A stretch of DNA of 34,435 bases from an uncultured Clostridia bacterium (GTDB taxonomy: Bacteria > Bacillota > Clostridia > Lachnospirales > Lachnospiraceae): contig CAMHMG010000001.1 of the NCBI GenBank assembly GCA_946186175.1, positions 1 through 34,435 of the forward strand, given 5' to 3'. Of this stretch, positions 16,359 to 23,459 are shown in pieces. Each line of letters begins with the position of its first letter. Position 1 is the stretch's first letter. Made by a program: the position numbers and the translations under genes. The notes below the pieces were generated by a model. The model was not told the origin of the DNA. It was given only the letters and a program-made list of their open reading frames with translations, and made no database searches.

Positions 16359-16733
16359 ATGCCAAGAAGTAAAAAAACTATTGATGAACGTATCGACATC
16401 AAAGATGACGAAATCCAAAAGCTGTTAGAAAGAGCCAATCAGTTGAAAGCTCAAAAAAGACAGCTTGAGCAGAGAAAGAAAGCCGAAGAACGGAAAGCAA
16501 GAACTCACAGTCTGATTGTCATCGGCGGTGTTGTTGCTTCTGTTCTTAACAGAGATTTTGTAGATGGCGATGATATGCGTCTGATGAACTTCCTAAAGCA
16601 GCAGGAACGCAACGGGAATTATTTTTCCAAGGCTATGAACAAAGGTACGCCGGATACGGCGAAGAAAGAAACTGCAGGCGATATTAAAAGCAGTGATGTG
16701 CCAAGCGAGCAGACCGGTAATGACGGGGAGTGA
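16359..16733 (+). CDS. DUF3847 family protein of mobilizable elements
   Basis: The 124-residue protein begins MPRSKKTIDERIDIKDDEI, continues as a highly charged coiled coil (to about residue 50, with ERANQLKAQKRQLEQRKK), then has LIVIGGVVASVLNRDF and LMNFLKQQERNGNYFSKAMNK. This matches my memory of DUF3847 proteins, which in Firmicutes elements usually sit just upstream of a MobA/MobL-type relaxase. ATGs at 16350, 16353 and 16359 are in frame; AAGGAG (16344-16349) favours 16359 with a 9-base spacer. Here no relaxase follows: the next DNA is a palindromic block and an opposing truncated gene, so the mobilisation module is broken. Its function is unknown. Confidence 0.78.
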   Translation: MPRSKKTIDERIDIKDDEIQKLLERANQLKAQKRQLEQRKKAEERKARTHSLIVIGGVVASVLNRDFVDGDDMRLMNFLKQQERNGNYFSKAMNKGTPDTAKKETAGDIKSSDVPSEQTGNDGE

Positions 16734-16742
16734 TTTTATCAT

Positions 16743-16819
16743 TCCCTTCACAAAGGGAAGGCGCACTTATATATGGGCGGAGCCCATATATACCACTCCG
16801 CTTCGCTCCGTTAGTGCGC
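16743..16819. repeat. Nested palindrome block at the right junction
   Basis: Three inverted repeats are packed into 77 bases. TTCCCTT/AAAGGGAA lies at 16743-16759. GCGCACT (16761-16767) pairs with AGTGCGC (16813-16819). Between these arms lies TATATATGGGC/GCCCATATATA (16768-16792). It looks like a MITE or REP-type element, or a cruciform-forming junction remnant, and marks the point where the surface-protein reading frame loses sense. Confidence 0.65.
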
Positions 16820-17451
16820 TCTTCGAGGAGCGGAACAACAGTCGCTCCGTAGGCGGTCGTGCCGTCATAGGTGCCGCCCTCTGCGGCGAGGGTAAGCGTT
16901 GCAGGCGTTGTATCATAGCTGTCCGGACAACCCTCCGCGCAGGTCGCCGTGATGGTATCGCCCGCATCATTTACGGAATATGTAAAACTGTGGGTGTGAG
17001 GAGTTCCGTAATATACGACAATCGTACTGATAGTAGCATAATTATTACCATCGATGCCGATTATATTAACCGATGTTGCATTGATATCGGTTACTGTCAT
17101 CCTACTACCGTCAAAACTTACTGTACCTGCTGATGCGCTAAGAGCGGAAGATCCCCATCTGGTTGGGTTATATTTTTTTGCATCGGTGAGCACTATCCTT
17201 GTAATGGGGTCATCGCTTGAAGATATGGACACACTCTTACTACTATTGACAAAAAAGGCGCTATAATTGTAAGAACCCGCCGAAACGGTTACCCCGTTTT
17301 GTGTCCCCGTCGCTGTGAAGGTTTCACTTTGCTCAGCTGCATACGCCGTCAGGCTCATGCCGGGAACAATACCTGTCATGGTGCTAAACACCATAACAAG
17401 TGCCAGCAGACAGCTTATCACCTTTCTTCCTGATTTCTTTTTTTGTTTCAT
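16820..17451 (-). pseudogene. 5' part of a secreted surface-protein gene, truncated at the junction
   Basis: The start is ATG 17451. A long signal peptide (Lys/Arg-rich start, hydrophobic core, cleavage near LTAYAAE) is followed by a beta-rich region (about 40-150, many Ser/Thr/Val) and then YYGTPHTHSFTYSVNDAGD and LTLAAEGGTYDGTTAYGATV, phrases typical of large repeat-containing surface proteins in gut Firmicutes. After about residue 210 the sequence is meaningless and Arg-rich as it enters the palindrome block; the formal stop is at 16684 inside the opposing DUF3847 gene. The normal protein would be far longer. Its 3' part is higher in GC than its neighbours, which suggests transfer from another lineage. 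It is probably not functional. Confidence 0.7.
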
Positions 17452-17550
17452 AAGTTCATCACTCTCGTATTATATAGTTTTTTGCTTATCATATTCGAAA
17501 TCAGACATCCTGCTAATTACCAGATATGAAAAAATATAATATATAATAAA

Positions 17551-17606
17551 AAGCACCCGAAAGAACTACGGTATCGTACCGTAAGCCCTTATCGGGTGCT
17601 TATTAT
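17551..17606 (-). terminator. Two-stem terminator after the response-regulator operon
   Basis: AAGCACCCGA (17551-17560) pairs with TCGGGTGCTT (17592-17601), enclosing a second hairpin TACGGT/ACCGTA (17567-17583). On the minus strand the outer stem ends in GCTTTTTATT. It lies about 165 bases past the regulator stop, in the 318-base gap that otherwise holds only one copy of the ACAAATCTGCCACAAA repeat. Confidence 0.75.
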
Positions 17607-17734
17607 TTATGTGCAATTCAAAAAGAGCGCAGAACGCCCTATGTATGTATGTAGAGATTTTATTTCATACCGGTCAAGCCCCATTCAAAACATTATTTAT
17701 TATCACTTGAATATCATTATAACAAACGGTTGCC

Positions 17735-17755
17735 ACAAATCTGCCACAAACAAGG
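17735..17755 (+). repeat. Copy 1 of the ACAAATCTGCCACAAA repeat
   Basis: ACAAATCTGCCACAAA is followed by CAAGG, as in copy 3. Here it is preceded by GTTGCC, giving two tandem GCCACAAA units. It lies 14 bases past the response-regulator stop. Confidence 0.6.
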
Positions 17756-17769
17756 GGTATTTCACAATG

Positions 17770-18546
17770 TCATAACACCGCCCATGTATATTGTCTCATA
17801 TACCCATCAAGTTCTTCCCTGCTATATTGTTTTCTTCCTTCAAGATAATCATACAGGTCACAGCTTATCTTCTCTTTATTGAGACTGTAACATCCTTTAT
17901 TGTCATTGATTATTATATCTTCAAGTCCGTAAGCACGAAATGCAGTCCTTATGTCGCTTATGATATTTCTTATATACCGGCGTTTCTTTTCCGTATCCTC
18001 TTCCTCGGACCATAGAAGATAACGAAGTTCTTCCTCGGAAACAAGAGCGCCTCTTTTATCGATCAGATATGCAAGCACCTCTTTACACTGTGACCTCTTG
18101 AAATCAATCGGTATTCCGCCGTACAACACCTCAAATTGTCCGAAACACTTTACCTTCAATTCCGATATTGGAAATCTCAGATTATCAACGGCTTTCTGCA
18201 TTTTCTTCTCATTTACGGGCTTCATAATAAACCCGCTGACATACATTTCAAGAATATCAACCGCGTACTTATCGTGTCCGGTAATAAATATTATATTGGT
18301 GCGGGGACTGATACTTTGAATACTCTTTGCAACCTCAAGTCCGTTTTTATACGGCATTTCAATATCAAGAAATGCTATCTGTATGCCTTCGGAAGTTTCA
18401 AACGCCATCTCCTGTTGAATTATTTTTATAACCTCATCCGAGTTTTGTGCAAGAAAGAATTCCGTGTTATCTCCAAGTACCTTCTTTGCTGTCCTGTGTA
18501 TATCTTTTAATATAAAAGGCTCGTCATCTGCTATAAGACATTTCAT
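17770..18546 (-). CDS. Response regulator with winged-helix (OmpR/SARP-like) output
   Basis: The 258-residue protein has a complete receiver (about 1-125): acidic pair in ADDEP, phospho-acceptor D61 in AFLDIEMP, Thr in FITGH and K109 in IMKPV. The C-terminal domain (about 131-228) resembles the Trans_reg_C winged helix (LKVKCFGQFEVLYGG, FKRSQCKEVLAYLI, YLLWSEEEDTEKKRRYI), as in two-component regulators with SARP-like output found in Clostridia. The end, EELDGYMRQYTWAVL, lacks a full bacterial transcription activation (BTAD) domain. The gene starts 8 bases after the histidine-kinase stop, so the two are co-transcribed and certainly form a pair. Targets are unknown; the neighbouring truncated surface gene is a possibility. 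Confidence 0.9.
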   Translation of the reverse strand: MKCLIADDEPFILKDIHRTAKKVLGDNTEFFLAQNSDEVIKIIQQEMAFETSEGIQIAFLDIEMPYKNGLEVAKSIQSISPRTNIIFITGHDKYAVDILEMYVSGFIMKPVNEKKMQKAVDNLRFPISELKVKCFGQFEVLYGGIPIDFKRSQCKEVLAYLIDKRGALVSEEELRYLLWSEEEDTEKKRRYIRNIISDIRTAFRAYGLEDIIINDNKGCYSLNKEKISCDLYDYLEGRKQYSREELDGYMRQYTWAVL

Positions 18547-18554
18547 GTTATCTC

Positions 18555-19835
18555 TTATCTCCCATCATGTTTACTTCTTGTATCAGGTATCTCTAATGTA
18601 ACGACAGTTCCTTTCCCTGCTTCACTGTTTACTGTTACCTCTCCACCTAATATCCGCTCAAATCTGTCACGGACATTCTTAATTCCCACATGCTCTACTC
18701 CGTCAAATTCAACATTATCCACATCAAAGCCTTTGCCGTCGTCAATTATCTTAATAATTATGTTTCCGGCATTTTCTTCTGTAGATATGGTAATCGTACC
18801 CTTTTCACCCTTCATGCTTATTCCGTATCGGACTGCATTTTCCACGATAGTCTGCACCGACAGGGGCGGAACACTGAAATCCGTAACAGTAAAATTCCTG
18901 ACAAGCTCTATCCTTCCCGGAAATCTCATCCTTTCAAGATACAGATAATTTTCAACCGATTCCATCTCCTTATCAAATGATACAAGACGCATATCTTCAA
19001 TCTGCTTTATATTCTCCTGAAGATATCCCGAAAAATGATCTATCATTTCCACCGCTTTATCCGCATCCTCATAACAAAGGCTTCTTATGACAGCAAGATT
19101 ACTGTTGATAAAATGCGGTCTTATCTGCGCCATCAAAAGATTGCATCTGTTATGCTCTAATGCAAGACTGCTCTCATGTAACTGCTCCTGCACATCAACA
19201 TACTGGATTGCAGCCAGATAGAAATAATATGTGAATAACTCGACCGCAATGACAGCAGGCAGATAACCGTTCGGCATATAATTCAACGTAAGGAGCTGTG
19301 CAAGGAAAATGGTCAGCATCATAAAGACAACTATGATACCCTTTGAGCGGTTCCTTCCCCTTAACAGTCTGATTGAATATACAGCAATTATTATTACATA
19401 AAAATCTTCAACCACAAATGCAAGGTGATTAAGCGGTCCGCCATGATAGGAATAATTATCTTCATAAGTATATACCAGTGCACTTCCGGATAAGTCTATT
19501 ACATTTACTATCATATTGAATATCTGCGGTATCGCGATAAGGAACTTATGCTTTATATCGCAGATAGTATAAAGAAAAATAAGGGCAACCGCCGGATAAA
19601 GCGTGTATATAAGCATTGCTTTATAAAACAGCAGACGATAATCAAGGTTATGAGTATCTATCCAGACCTCCGAAAACTCAAGCAACGAGATCACAAGCGC
19701 CATAAGAGACAATATATACAGATACCCTGTCTTCTCTATCTTTGCATTCCTGTTCACCATCAATATCACAATGACAGCCGCTACAAGAAGAACTGTCGGG
19801 TAATTATTGACAGTATATTCAGTAAAAAAATTCAT
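18555..19835 (-). CDS. Multi-TM LytS-like sensor histidine kinase
   Basis: The 426-residue protein has about six hydrophobic segments in residues 12-210, then a short coiled coil and a His_kinase (PF06580) region. The phospho-acceptor is H241 in MAQIRPHFINSNL, a variant of the usual PHFLFNTL. The HATPase domain (about 310-423) shows IVENAVRYG (N box), IDDGKGFD (G1) and GIKNVRDRF (G2). The long membrane part with few extracellular loops suggests a small or membrane-soluble ligand. It is the first gene of the pair. An AGGAG lies 12 bases before the ATG, a rather long spacer. A nested palindrome lies 70-120 bases upstream. Confidence 0.9.
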   Translation of the reverse strand: MNFFTEYTVNNYPTVLLVAAVIVILMVNRNAKIEKTGYLYILSLMALVISLLEFSEVWIDTHNLDYRLLFYKAMLIYTLYPAVALIFLYTICDIKHKFLIAIPQIFNMIVNVIDLSGSALVYTYEDNYSYHGGPLNHLAFVVEDFYVIIIAVYSIRLLRGRNRSKGIIVVFMMLTIFLAQLLTLNYMPNGYLPAVIAVELFTYYFYLAAIQYVDVQEQLHESSLALEHNRCNLLMAQIRPHFINSNLAVIRSLCYEDADKAVEMIDHFSGYLQENIKQIEDMRLVSFDKEMESVENYLYLERMRFPGRIELVRNFTVTDFSVPPLSVQTIVENAVRYGISMKGEKGTITISTEENAGNIIIKIIDDGKGFDVDNVEFDGVEHVGIKNVRDRFERILGGEVTVNSEAGKGTVVTLEIPDTRSKHDGR

Positions 19836-19902
19836 AGATTCATCAACTCCTGTATATCACGGAAACCAATCTATAATGTTACTTATATCTGATTTATTAT
19901 AT

Positions 19903-19953
19903 CATGAACTTCATAATTGCGACATCCCTGTCGCAAAAAAGCACTCGTTCATG
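19903..19953. promoter_or_regulatory. Nested palindrome upstream of the sensor-kinase operon
   Basis: CATGAAC (19903-19909) pairs with GTTCATG (19947-19953), enclosing TTGCGAC (19917-19923) and GTCGCAA (19930-19936). No T-run follows on either strand, so it is not a simple terminator. An operator or leader-RNA structure for the kinase/regulator operon is possible. Confidence 0.4.
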
Positions 19954-19992
19954 CTATATATACTTCCATGTATAATATATCACAAGTGTGTA

Positions 19993-20008
19993 ACAAATCT
20001 GCCACAAA
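19993..20008 (+). repeat. Copy 2 of the ACAAATCTGCCACAAA repeat
   Basis: This copy is preceded by GTGTA, close to the GTGTA of copy 3, but followed by TTATAA. It lies about 160 bases upstream of the sensor-kinase start. The gap 19836-20256 also holds the nested palindrome, hairpins at 20026-20065 and 20143-20164, and a promoter-like site; I see no gene in it. Confidence 0.6.
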
Positions 20009-20025
20009 TTATAAAAAGAAATAAT

Positions 20026-20065
20026 AAGGACTTAATCATGTACTGATACAATGATCAAGTCCTTA
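20026..20065 (-). terminator. Hairpin with T-rich tail, possible terminator
   Basis: AAGGACTT and AAGTCCTT form the outer stem, with TCAT/ATGA pairs inside. On the minus strand it is followed by ATTATTTCTTTTTAT. No minus-strand gene ends nearby, so it may be left over from a lost gene. Confidence 0.4.
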
Positions 20066-20142
20066 TCCCTTGGCTAATTAGTTATCAACGAAAGGGCGAT
20101 GTCTGTACCTCCTGAGTTTTGAAGTGAACAAATTAAAATAAT

Positions 20143-20171
20143 CCAGCTAACCCTTGTGGTTGCTGGTATTT
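20143..20171 (+). terminator. Small hairpin with T-run
   Basis: CCAGC-T-AACC and GGTTGCTGG pair around a 5-base loop with one bulge, followed by TATTTTTTG. It may insulate the remnant from outside transcription, as seen at the ends of some insertion sequences. Confidence 0.45.
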
Positions 20172-20216
20172 TTTGTCAATATTTTGTATTTTGGTATAGC
20201 GTAGTTTAGCGAAGTG

Positions 20217-20225
20217 TGTTATAAT
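20217..20225 (+). promoter_or_regulatory. Extended -10 promoter element
   Basis: TGTTATAAT is a perfect extended -10, the same string as in front of the STAND gene. The -35 region is poor. It lies about 30 bases before the TTG start of the DUF4417-like fragment. Confidence 0.45.
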
Positions 20226-20256
20226 ATATTTATCCAGCGAGAAAAGGGTGTTATTA

Positions 20257-20457
20257 TTGGCACAAAGAAAACGAAGAAAAACAAGGACTGTTGTTGACTC
20301 TGCTGCAAGAAATGCTGCTGTATTGTCAGATGGGTGCAATCCGGAGTTTGTTAAGGGTGCTGAGTTTGATGGGATTTTTGAAATCCCCATAATCTAGAAA
20401 CCGAAAAAATACCAAATCCCAAAACAGCTTGTTCCTTTCATATGCGCCCTATCATAA
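20257..20457 (+). pseudogene. Head of a probable DUF4417 gene with premature TAG, truncated
   Basis: TTG at 20257 has AGGGTG six bases upstream. The frame begins LAQRKRRKTRTVVDSAARNA, continues with CNPEFVKGAEFDGIFEIPII, then a TAG at 20395, and resumes in frame with KPKKYQIPKQLVPF before losing sense at about 20440. The pattern NP-x-V-GAEFDG-x-x-EIP-x-IKKP-x-x-x-IP-x-x-x-x-PF is what I remember for the N-terminus of DUF4417 proteins. The TAG replaces a codon that should be Lys (AAG to TAG). The rest of the gene, normally about 200 more residues, is missing and the transposase fragment starts at the break. It is non-functional; DUF4417 is my best guess at the family. Confidence 0.5.
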
Positions 20458-21434
20458 ACAGGATAAAAAAGGATTTCTCAGATACCAGGATCATCTTTGT
20501 CGCAGACAGGGGACTCAACACATCAGATAACATTTACTATCTTAATGGTGATAATAAATGTGTCAATAACCAGCGTGACGGATATGTATATGGTCGGTCC
20601 GTAAGAGGTGCAGATGCCGAGTTTAAGAAATGGGTGCTTTCCGGAAAATATATCACCGAGAAGATAACTGATGATGACGGCAGTGAGGTAACATTTACGC
20701 ATAAGAGCCGCATTTATCCTAAAGAACTGCGTGTAAATGTTTCAAAGCCCGGACAGACGAAAAAGTCAAAAAAGACCGTAAAAGTCGATCAGAAGCAGAT
20801 GGTATACTACTCGGAAAAATATGCAAAGAAACAGCGTGCAGACCGTGAAGTCATGATACAGCGTGCTAAGGATCTGATAAACCATCCAAAGAAATATGAC
20901 AAAGTAACAGCTGCAGGTTCTGCCTCTTATGTCCTGGGCATTTCTTTTAGCAAAGAAACGGGAGAGATCGTTGACAAAAAGGCTCTGGCTCTTAATCAGG
21001 AAAAGATAGATGAAGAGCAGAAATATGACGGCTACTACTCAATCGTGACAAGTGAGCTTGAAATGACCGATCATGAGATGCGTGATGTTTACAGAGGGCT
21101 TGCCAGAATAGAGGATACATTTAAGATATCGAAGTCCGAGTTCGATTCAAGACCTGTTTTTGTAAGGACAAATGAACACATAGATGCGCACTTTGTAACA
21201 TGTTTTACCGCACTTGTTCTTATAAGACTTTTACAGGCAAAACTTGATAACATTTTTCCTGTAGGACGGATAATTAATGCCCTCAAAAGTTACAACTGTA
21301 TTCCGATAGATGCAAACACTTACCAGTTTACTTATTATGACGAGATACTTGAAAAGATAAGCAAAGTATTTGACATGGACCTTGATAATAAATACCGTAC
21401 ACGCCAGCAGATACAGCGTTTTCTTCGGTATTGA
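20442..21434 (+). pseudogene. C-terminal part of an IS1634-family transposase
   Basis: The 330-residue frame shows IIFVADRGLNTSDNI (the second catalytic Asp region), YDGYYSIVTSELEMTD and IYRGL-like VYRGLARIEDTFKI, with the catalytic Glu, then HIDAHFVTCFTALVLIRLL, all typical of IS1634 (IS4-group, DDE) transposases. Such enzymes have about 550-600 residues. About 250 N-terminal residues, including the first catalytic Asp, are missing, so this fragment cannot transpose. The ATG at 20442 has no ribosome site and is probably just the first Met after the break. A right inverted-repeat candidate lies about 90 bases past the stop. Confidence 0.85.
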
Positions 21435-21556
21435 AAATTTTTTGAGATATTTGAAAAAAATCCCAGTACGCCATACAGACAAATCGCTGTAAACCTTTAT
21501 TTATAAGGGCTACTGCGATTTTGCTTCAAAACTTGAGATTATTACAAACAGGTGTA

Positions 21557-21577
21557 ACAAATCTGCCACAAACAAGG
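21557..21577 (+). repeat. Copy 3 of the ACAAATCTGCCACAAA repeat
   Basis: The copy is followed by CAAGG as in copy 1, and preceded by GTGTA as in copy 2. It lies between the IS remnant and the stop of the AAA-ATPase gene. Confidence 0.6.
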
Positions 21578-21589
21578 AAGGGAGAGTTG

Positions 21590-23227
21590 TTAAGCTTTTT
21601 CTATACTGCAGCTGTGATGCTTATAGGCTGTATCAGTACTGCTCACGTCCTTCTCATAATTGATGCTTATAAGCAACAGATTATCTTTGTAATGCATAAG
21701 CTTCTGCGGATAATTCTTACTCCTTATCTGGTCTGCCGCAGTCTCTAATGACTTATCATACTTAAGTTCTATCAATAACGCCGGTTTATCGGGATGCTTT
21801 GGCGACGGCAGATATACAAGATCAACATAGCCCTTTCCTGAGTCTAACTCCTGTATTGTAGTATAATACTTCTGTCCCGCATAATATGCCATCTGCACGG
21901 CATAAGAAAGTGCCGCCTCGCTGTTGTAGGTCTTATTCTCCGCAGTGTCATGGAACCATTCAAGAAGCTCGGCAACCTTATCTTCCTTACCTTCCCATGT
22001 CGCCTCCAAAAGCTTCTGTGATTTCTTAAATGAAGTAAATGTATCTATCCATTCCTCTGATTCCGTTGATGTCTTGAATTCATCAAGAAGTTCATTGTTG
22101 GGAATGAACACTTCCTTTGTATCTGCATCATAGCCCAGATATCCGAGATGTATAAGCATTACAAGGACATCATTACTTCCGCCAAATGATGTCATATCAT
22201 TCTGATATTTGTTAATGTTGACCTTAAGTCTTCCGCCATCCATAAGGAGTGCCACCGAATCTTTAAGACCATCATAATTCATTCTGATATATTCAGCCAG
22301 TGTCTCATAGTTTTCCGTCTTGTTCCAGTAATTCTGTATTATTCCGGTTGACAGAGCTTCTACCACCGACAACGGGCTGTAAATGGATAACGACTTTCCT
22401 TCATATTCTCCCATTCTGTATTCATTACGCATCTCAACAGGTATATCAGTATTAACGATATATCCATTATACCAGCTTGCTATATCCTCATAGTGCATAT
22501 TGTATTCATTACATTTTTCCTTGACCTCTTCTTCGGTAAAACCGGTATACTGTGCAAACTGCATCGGGGTTATGATTGAAAACTCACGGAACATATTAAG
22601 AGCCGAATGCTGTCCGTACTTTTTAATCGGCAATATTCCCGTCATATAGGCTAGTGCAACATACTCCTGATCTTTAAGCCAGTCACGAAGAAAATCAAGA
22701 TACACCTTCTGCCCCTTCATATCTTCTTTACATACACGGAACACAACATCCCATTCATCTATAATAATGACGAACTGTCTTCCCGTCTCTTCATACACAT
22801 CTGACATTGAAAGTATAAGATTGTCCGTATCGTAATAATCCACATCAGGATACTGCTTTTTCAGATCACGCACAAGAAGCTCTGTCATTTTGCCAAGTGC
22901 AGCTTTAACATCTCCATCCTCCTTGATAAAGTCCGTCATCACTACCCTGACCACATCAAAATGGTTAATGTACTTATCCCAGTTCTCATGCCCTGCTATC
23001 AGCCTGTCAGCAAACAGTTCCCTGCTTTCCCCTTTGCCATAGTATGCCGCAAGCATATTGGCGGCTATAGTCTTTCCAAAACGCCGCGGACGGGAAACAC
23101 ATACATACTTCTGCTCGGTCTTAAGAATAGTATTAAGATATATTATCGATTCGGTCTTGTCCACATATATCTCTGAATTAAGTGTTTCTTCAAACTTCAC
23201 ATTTCCCGGATTAAGATATCTGCCCAT
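21590..23227 (-). CDS. AAA-ATPase-like / PD-(D/E)XK nuclease-like protein (DUF1703 type)
   Basis: The 545-residue protein starts at ATG 23227, which has AAGGGG just upstream and the family start MGRYLNPGNVKFEETLNSEI; a longer reading to 23368 has no ribosome site. The N-terminal AAA-ATPase-like domain (PF09820) shows VSRPRRFGKTIAANML (P-loop) and QFVIIIDEWDVVF (Walker B). The C-terminal PF08011 domain (about 440-545) ends with the nuclease-like core GYVDLVYLPSP...ALLIELKYDKS (D, E-x-K). These proteins are abundant in gut anaerobes, often in many copies, and their function is not established; a role in defence or mobile-element biology is only proposed. No partner gene is adjacent: an IS remnant lies downstream and the terminator of the giant surface gene upstream. 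Confidence 0.92.
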   Translation of the reverse strand: MGRYLNPGNVKFEETLNSEIYVDKTESIIYLNTILKTEQKYVCVSRPRRFGKTIAANMLAAYYGKGESRELFADRLIAGHENWDKYINHFDVVRVVMTDFIKEDGDVKAALGKMTELLVRDLKKQYPDVDYYDTDNLILSMSDVYEETGRQFVIIIDEWDVVFRVCKEDMKGQKVYLDFLRDWLKDQEYVALAYMTGILPIKKYGQHSALNMFREFSIITPMQFAQYTGFTEEEVKEKCNEYNMHYEDIASWYNGYIVNTDIPVEMRNEYRMGEYEGKSLSIYSPLSVVEALSTGIIQNYWNKTENYETLAEYIRMNYDGLKDSVALLMDGGRLKVNINKYQNDMTSFGGSNDVLVMLIHLGYLGYDADTKEVFIPNNELLDEFKTSTESEEWIDTFTSFKKSQKLLEATWEGKEDKVAELLEWFHDTAENKTYNSEAALSYAVQMAYYAGQKYYTTIQELDSGKGYVDLVYLPSPKHPDKPALLIELKYDKSLETAADQIRSKNYPQKLMHYKDNLLLISINYEKDVSSTDTAYKHHSCSIEKA

Positions 23228-23357
23228 ATGCTCACCCCTTCGTATTATCTGTTCATTTATCCGTAGTATAGCATATATAAGCACTTTTATCCACTGAAAA
23301 AAAGATTCCCCGTATTTCACAAATATTATTTCAATTCTGTTAAAAATGAAAAAACAA

Positions 23358-23412
23358 TTCTCCGGCACCCTGCAAACGTTAATACAAACATTTTAGCAAG
23401 ATACCGGAGAAT
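23358..23412 (-). terminator. Long-loop terminator of the giant surface gene
   Basis: TTCTCCGG (23358-23365) pairs with CCGGAGAA (23405-23412) across a loop of about 40 bases. On the minus strand the stem is followed by TTGTTTTTTCATTTTT. It lies about 50 bases past the stop. Confidence 0.65.
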
Positions 23413-23459
23413 CTTTTATGAGGATATCATAACAAACATATAATTACTTTTAATTGTTT

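Larger units (their letters stand above)
11793..16760. mobile_element. Decayed serine-recombinase element with STAND ATPase cargo
   Basis: The left end is placed at the break in the amidase reading frame (about 11793), only 30 bases from the recombinase 3' end, as expected for a large-serine-recombinase attachment site. Inside lie the recombinase, a 40-residue ORF, the STAND/TPR gene and a DUF3847 gene. The right end is uncertain: it is set where the DUF3847 gene gives way to a palindromic block and a truncated surface-protein gene. No relaxase is present and no second amidase half marks attR, so the element is probably rearranged and immobile. Confidence 0.55.
20112..21537 (+). mobile_element. 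IS1634-like insertion sequence remnant
   Basis: Candidate inverted ends are CTGAGTTTTGAAG (20112-20124) and, on the other strand, CTCAAGTTTTGAAG (21537-21524), identical over AGTTTTGAAG. Between them lies the C-terminal part of an IS1634-type transposase, preceded by the head of an unrelated gene in place of the transposase N-terminus. No clear target duplication is visible. The element is defective and probably arose through deletion or recombination. Confidence 0.5.

Noticed and set aside
20133..20390. 85-residue minus-strand frame
   Set aside because: The plus strand here carries the DUF4417-like coding pattern with promoter and ribosome site; the minus frame is its shadow.
14337..20397. 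TAG recoding (amber suppression) as a general explanation for the two interrupted genes
   Set aside because: TAG is the natural stop of the LytTR-FHA gene (3416) and the FHA gene (4443), so reassignment is unlikely; separate nonsense mutations in mobile DNA explain it better.
23228..23368. N-terminal extension of the AAA-ATPase protein to 23368
   Set aside because: No ribosome site there, and the family start MGRYLNPG follows a good AAGGGG site at 23227.
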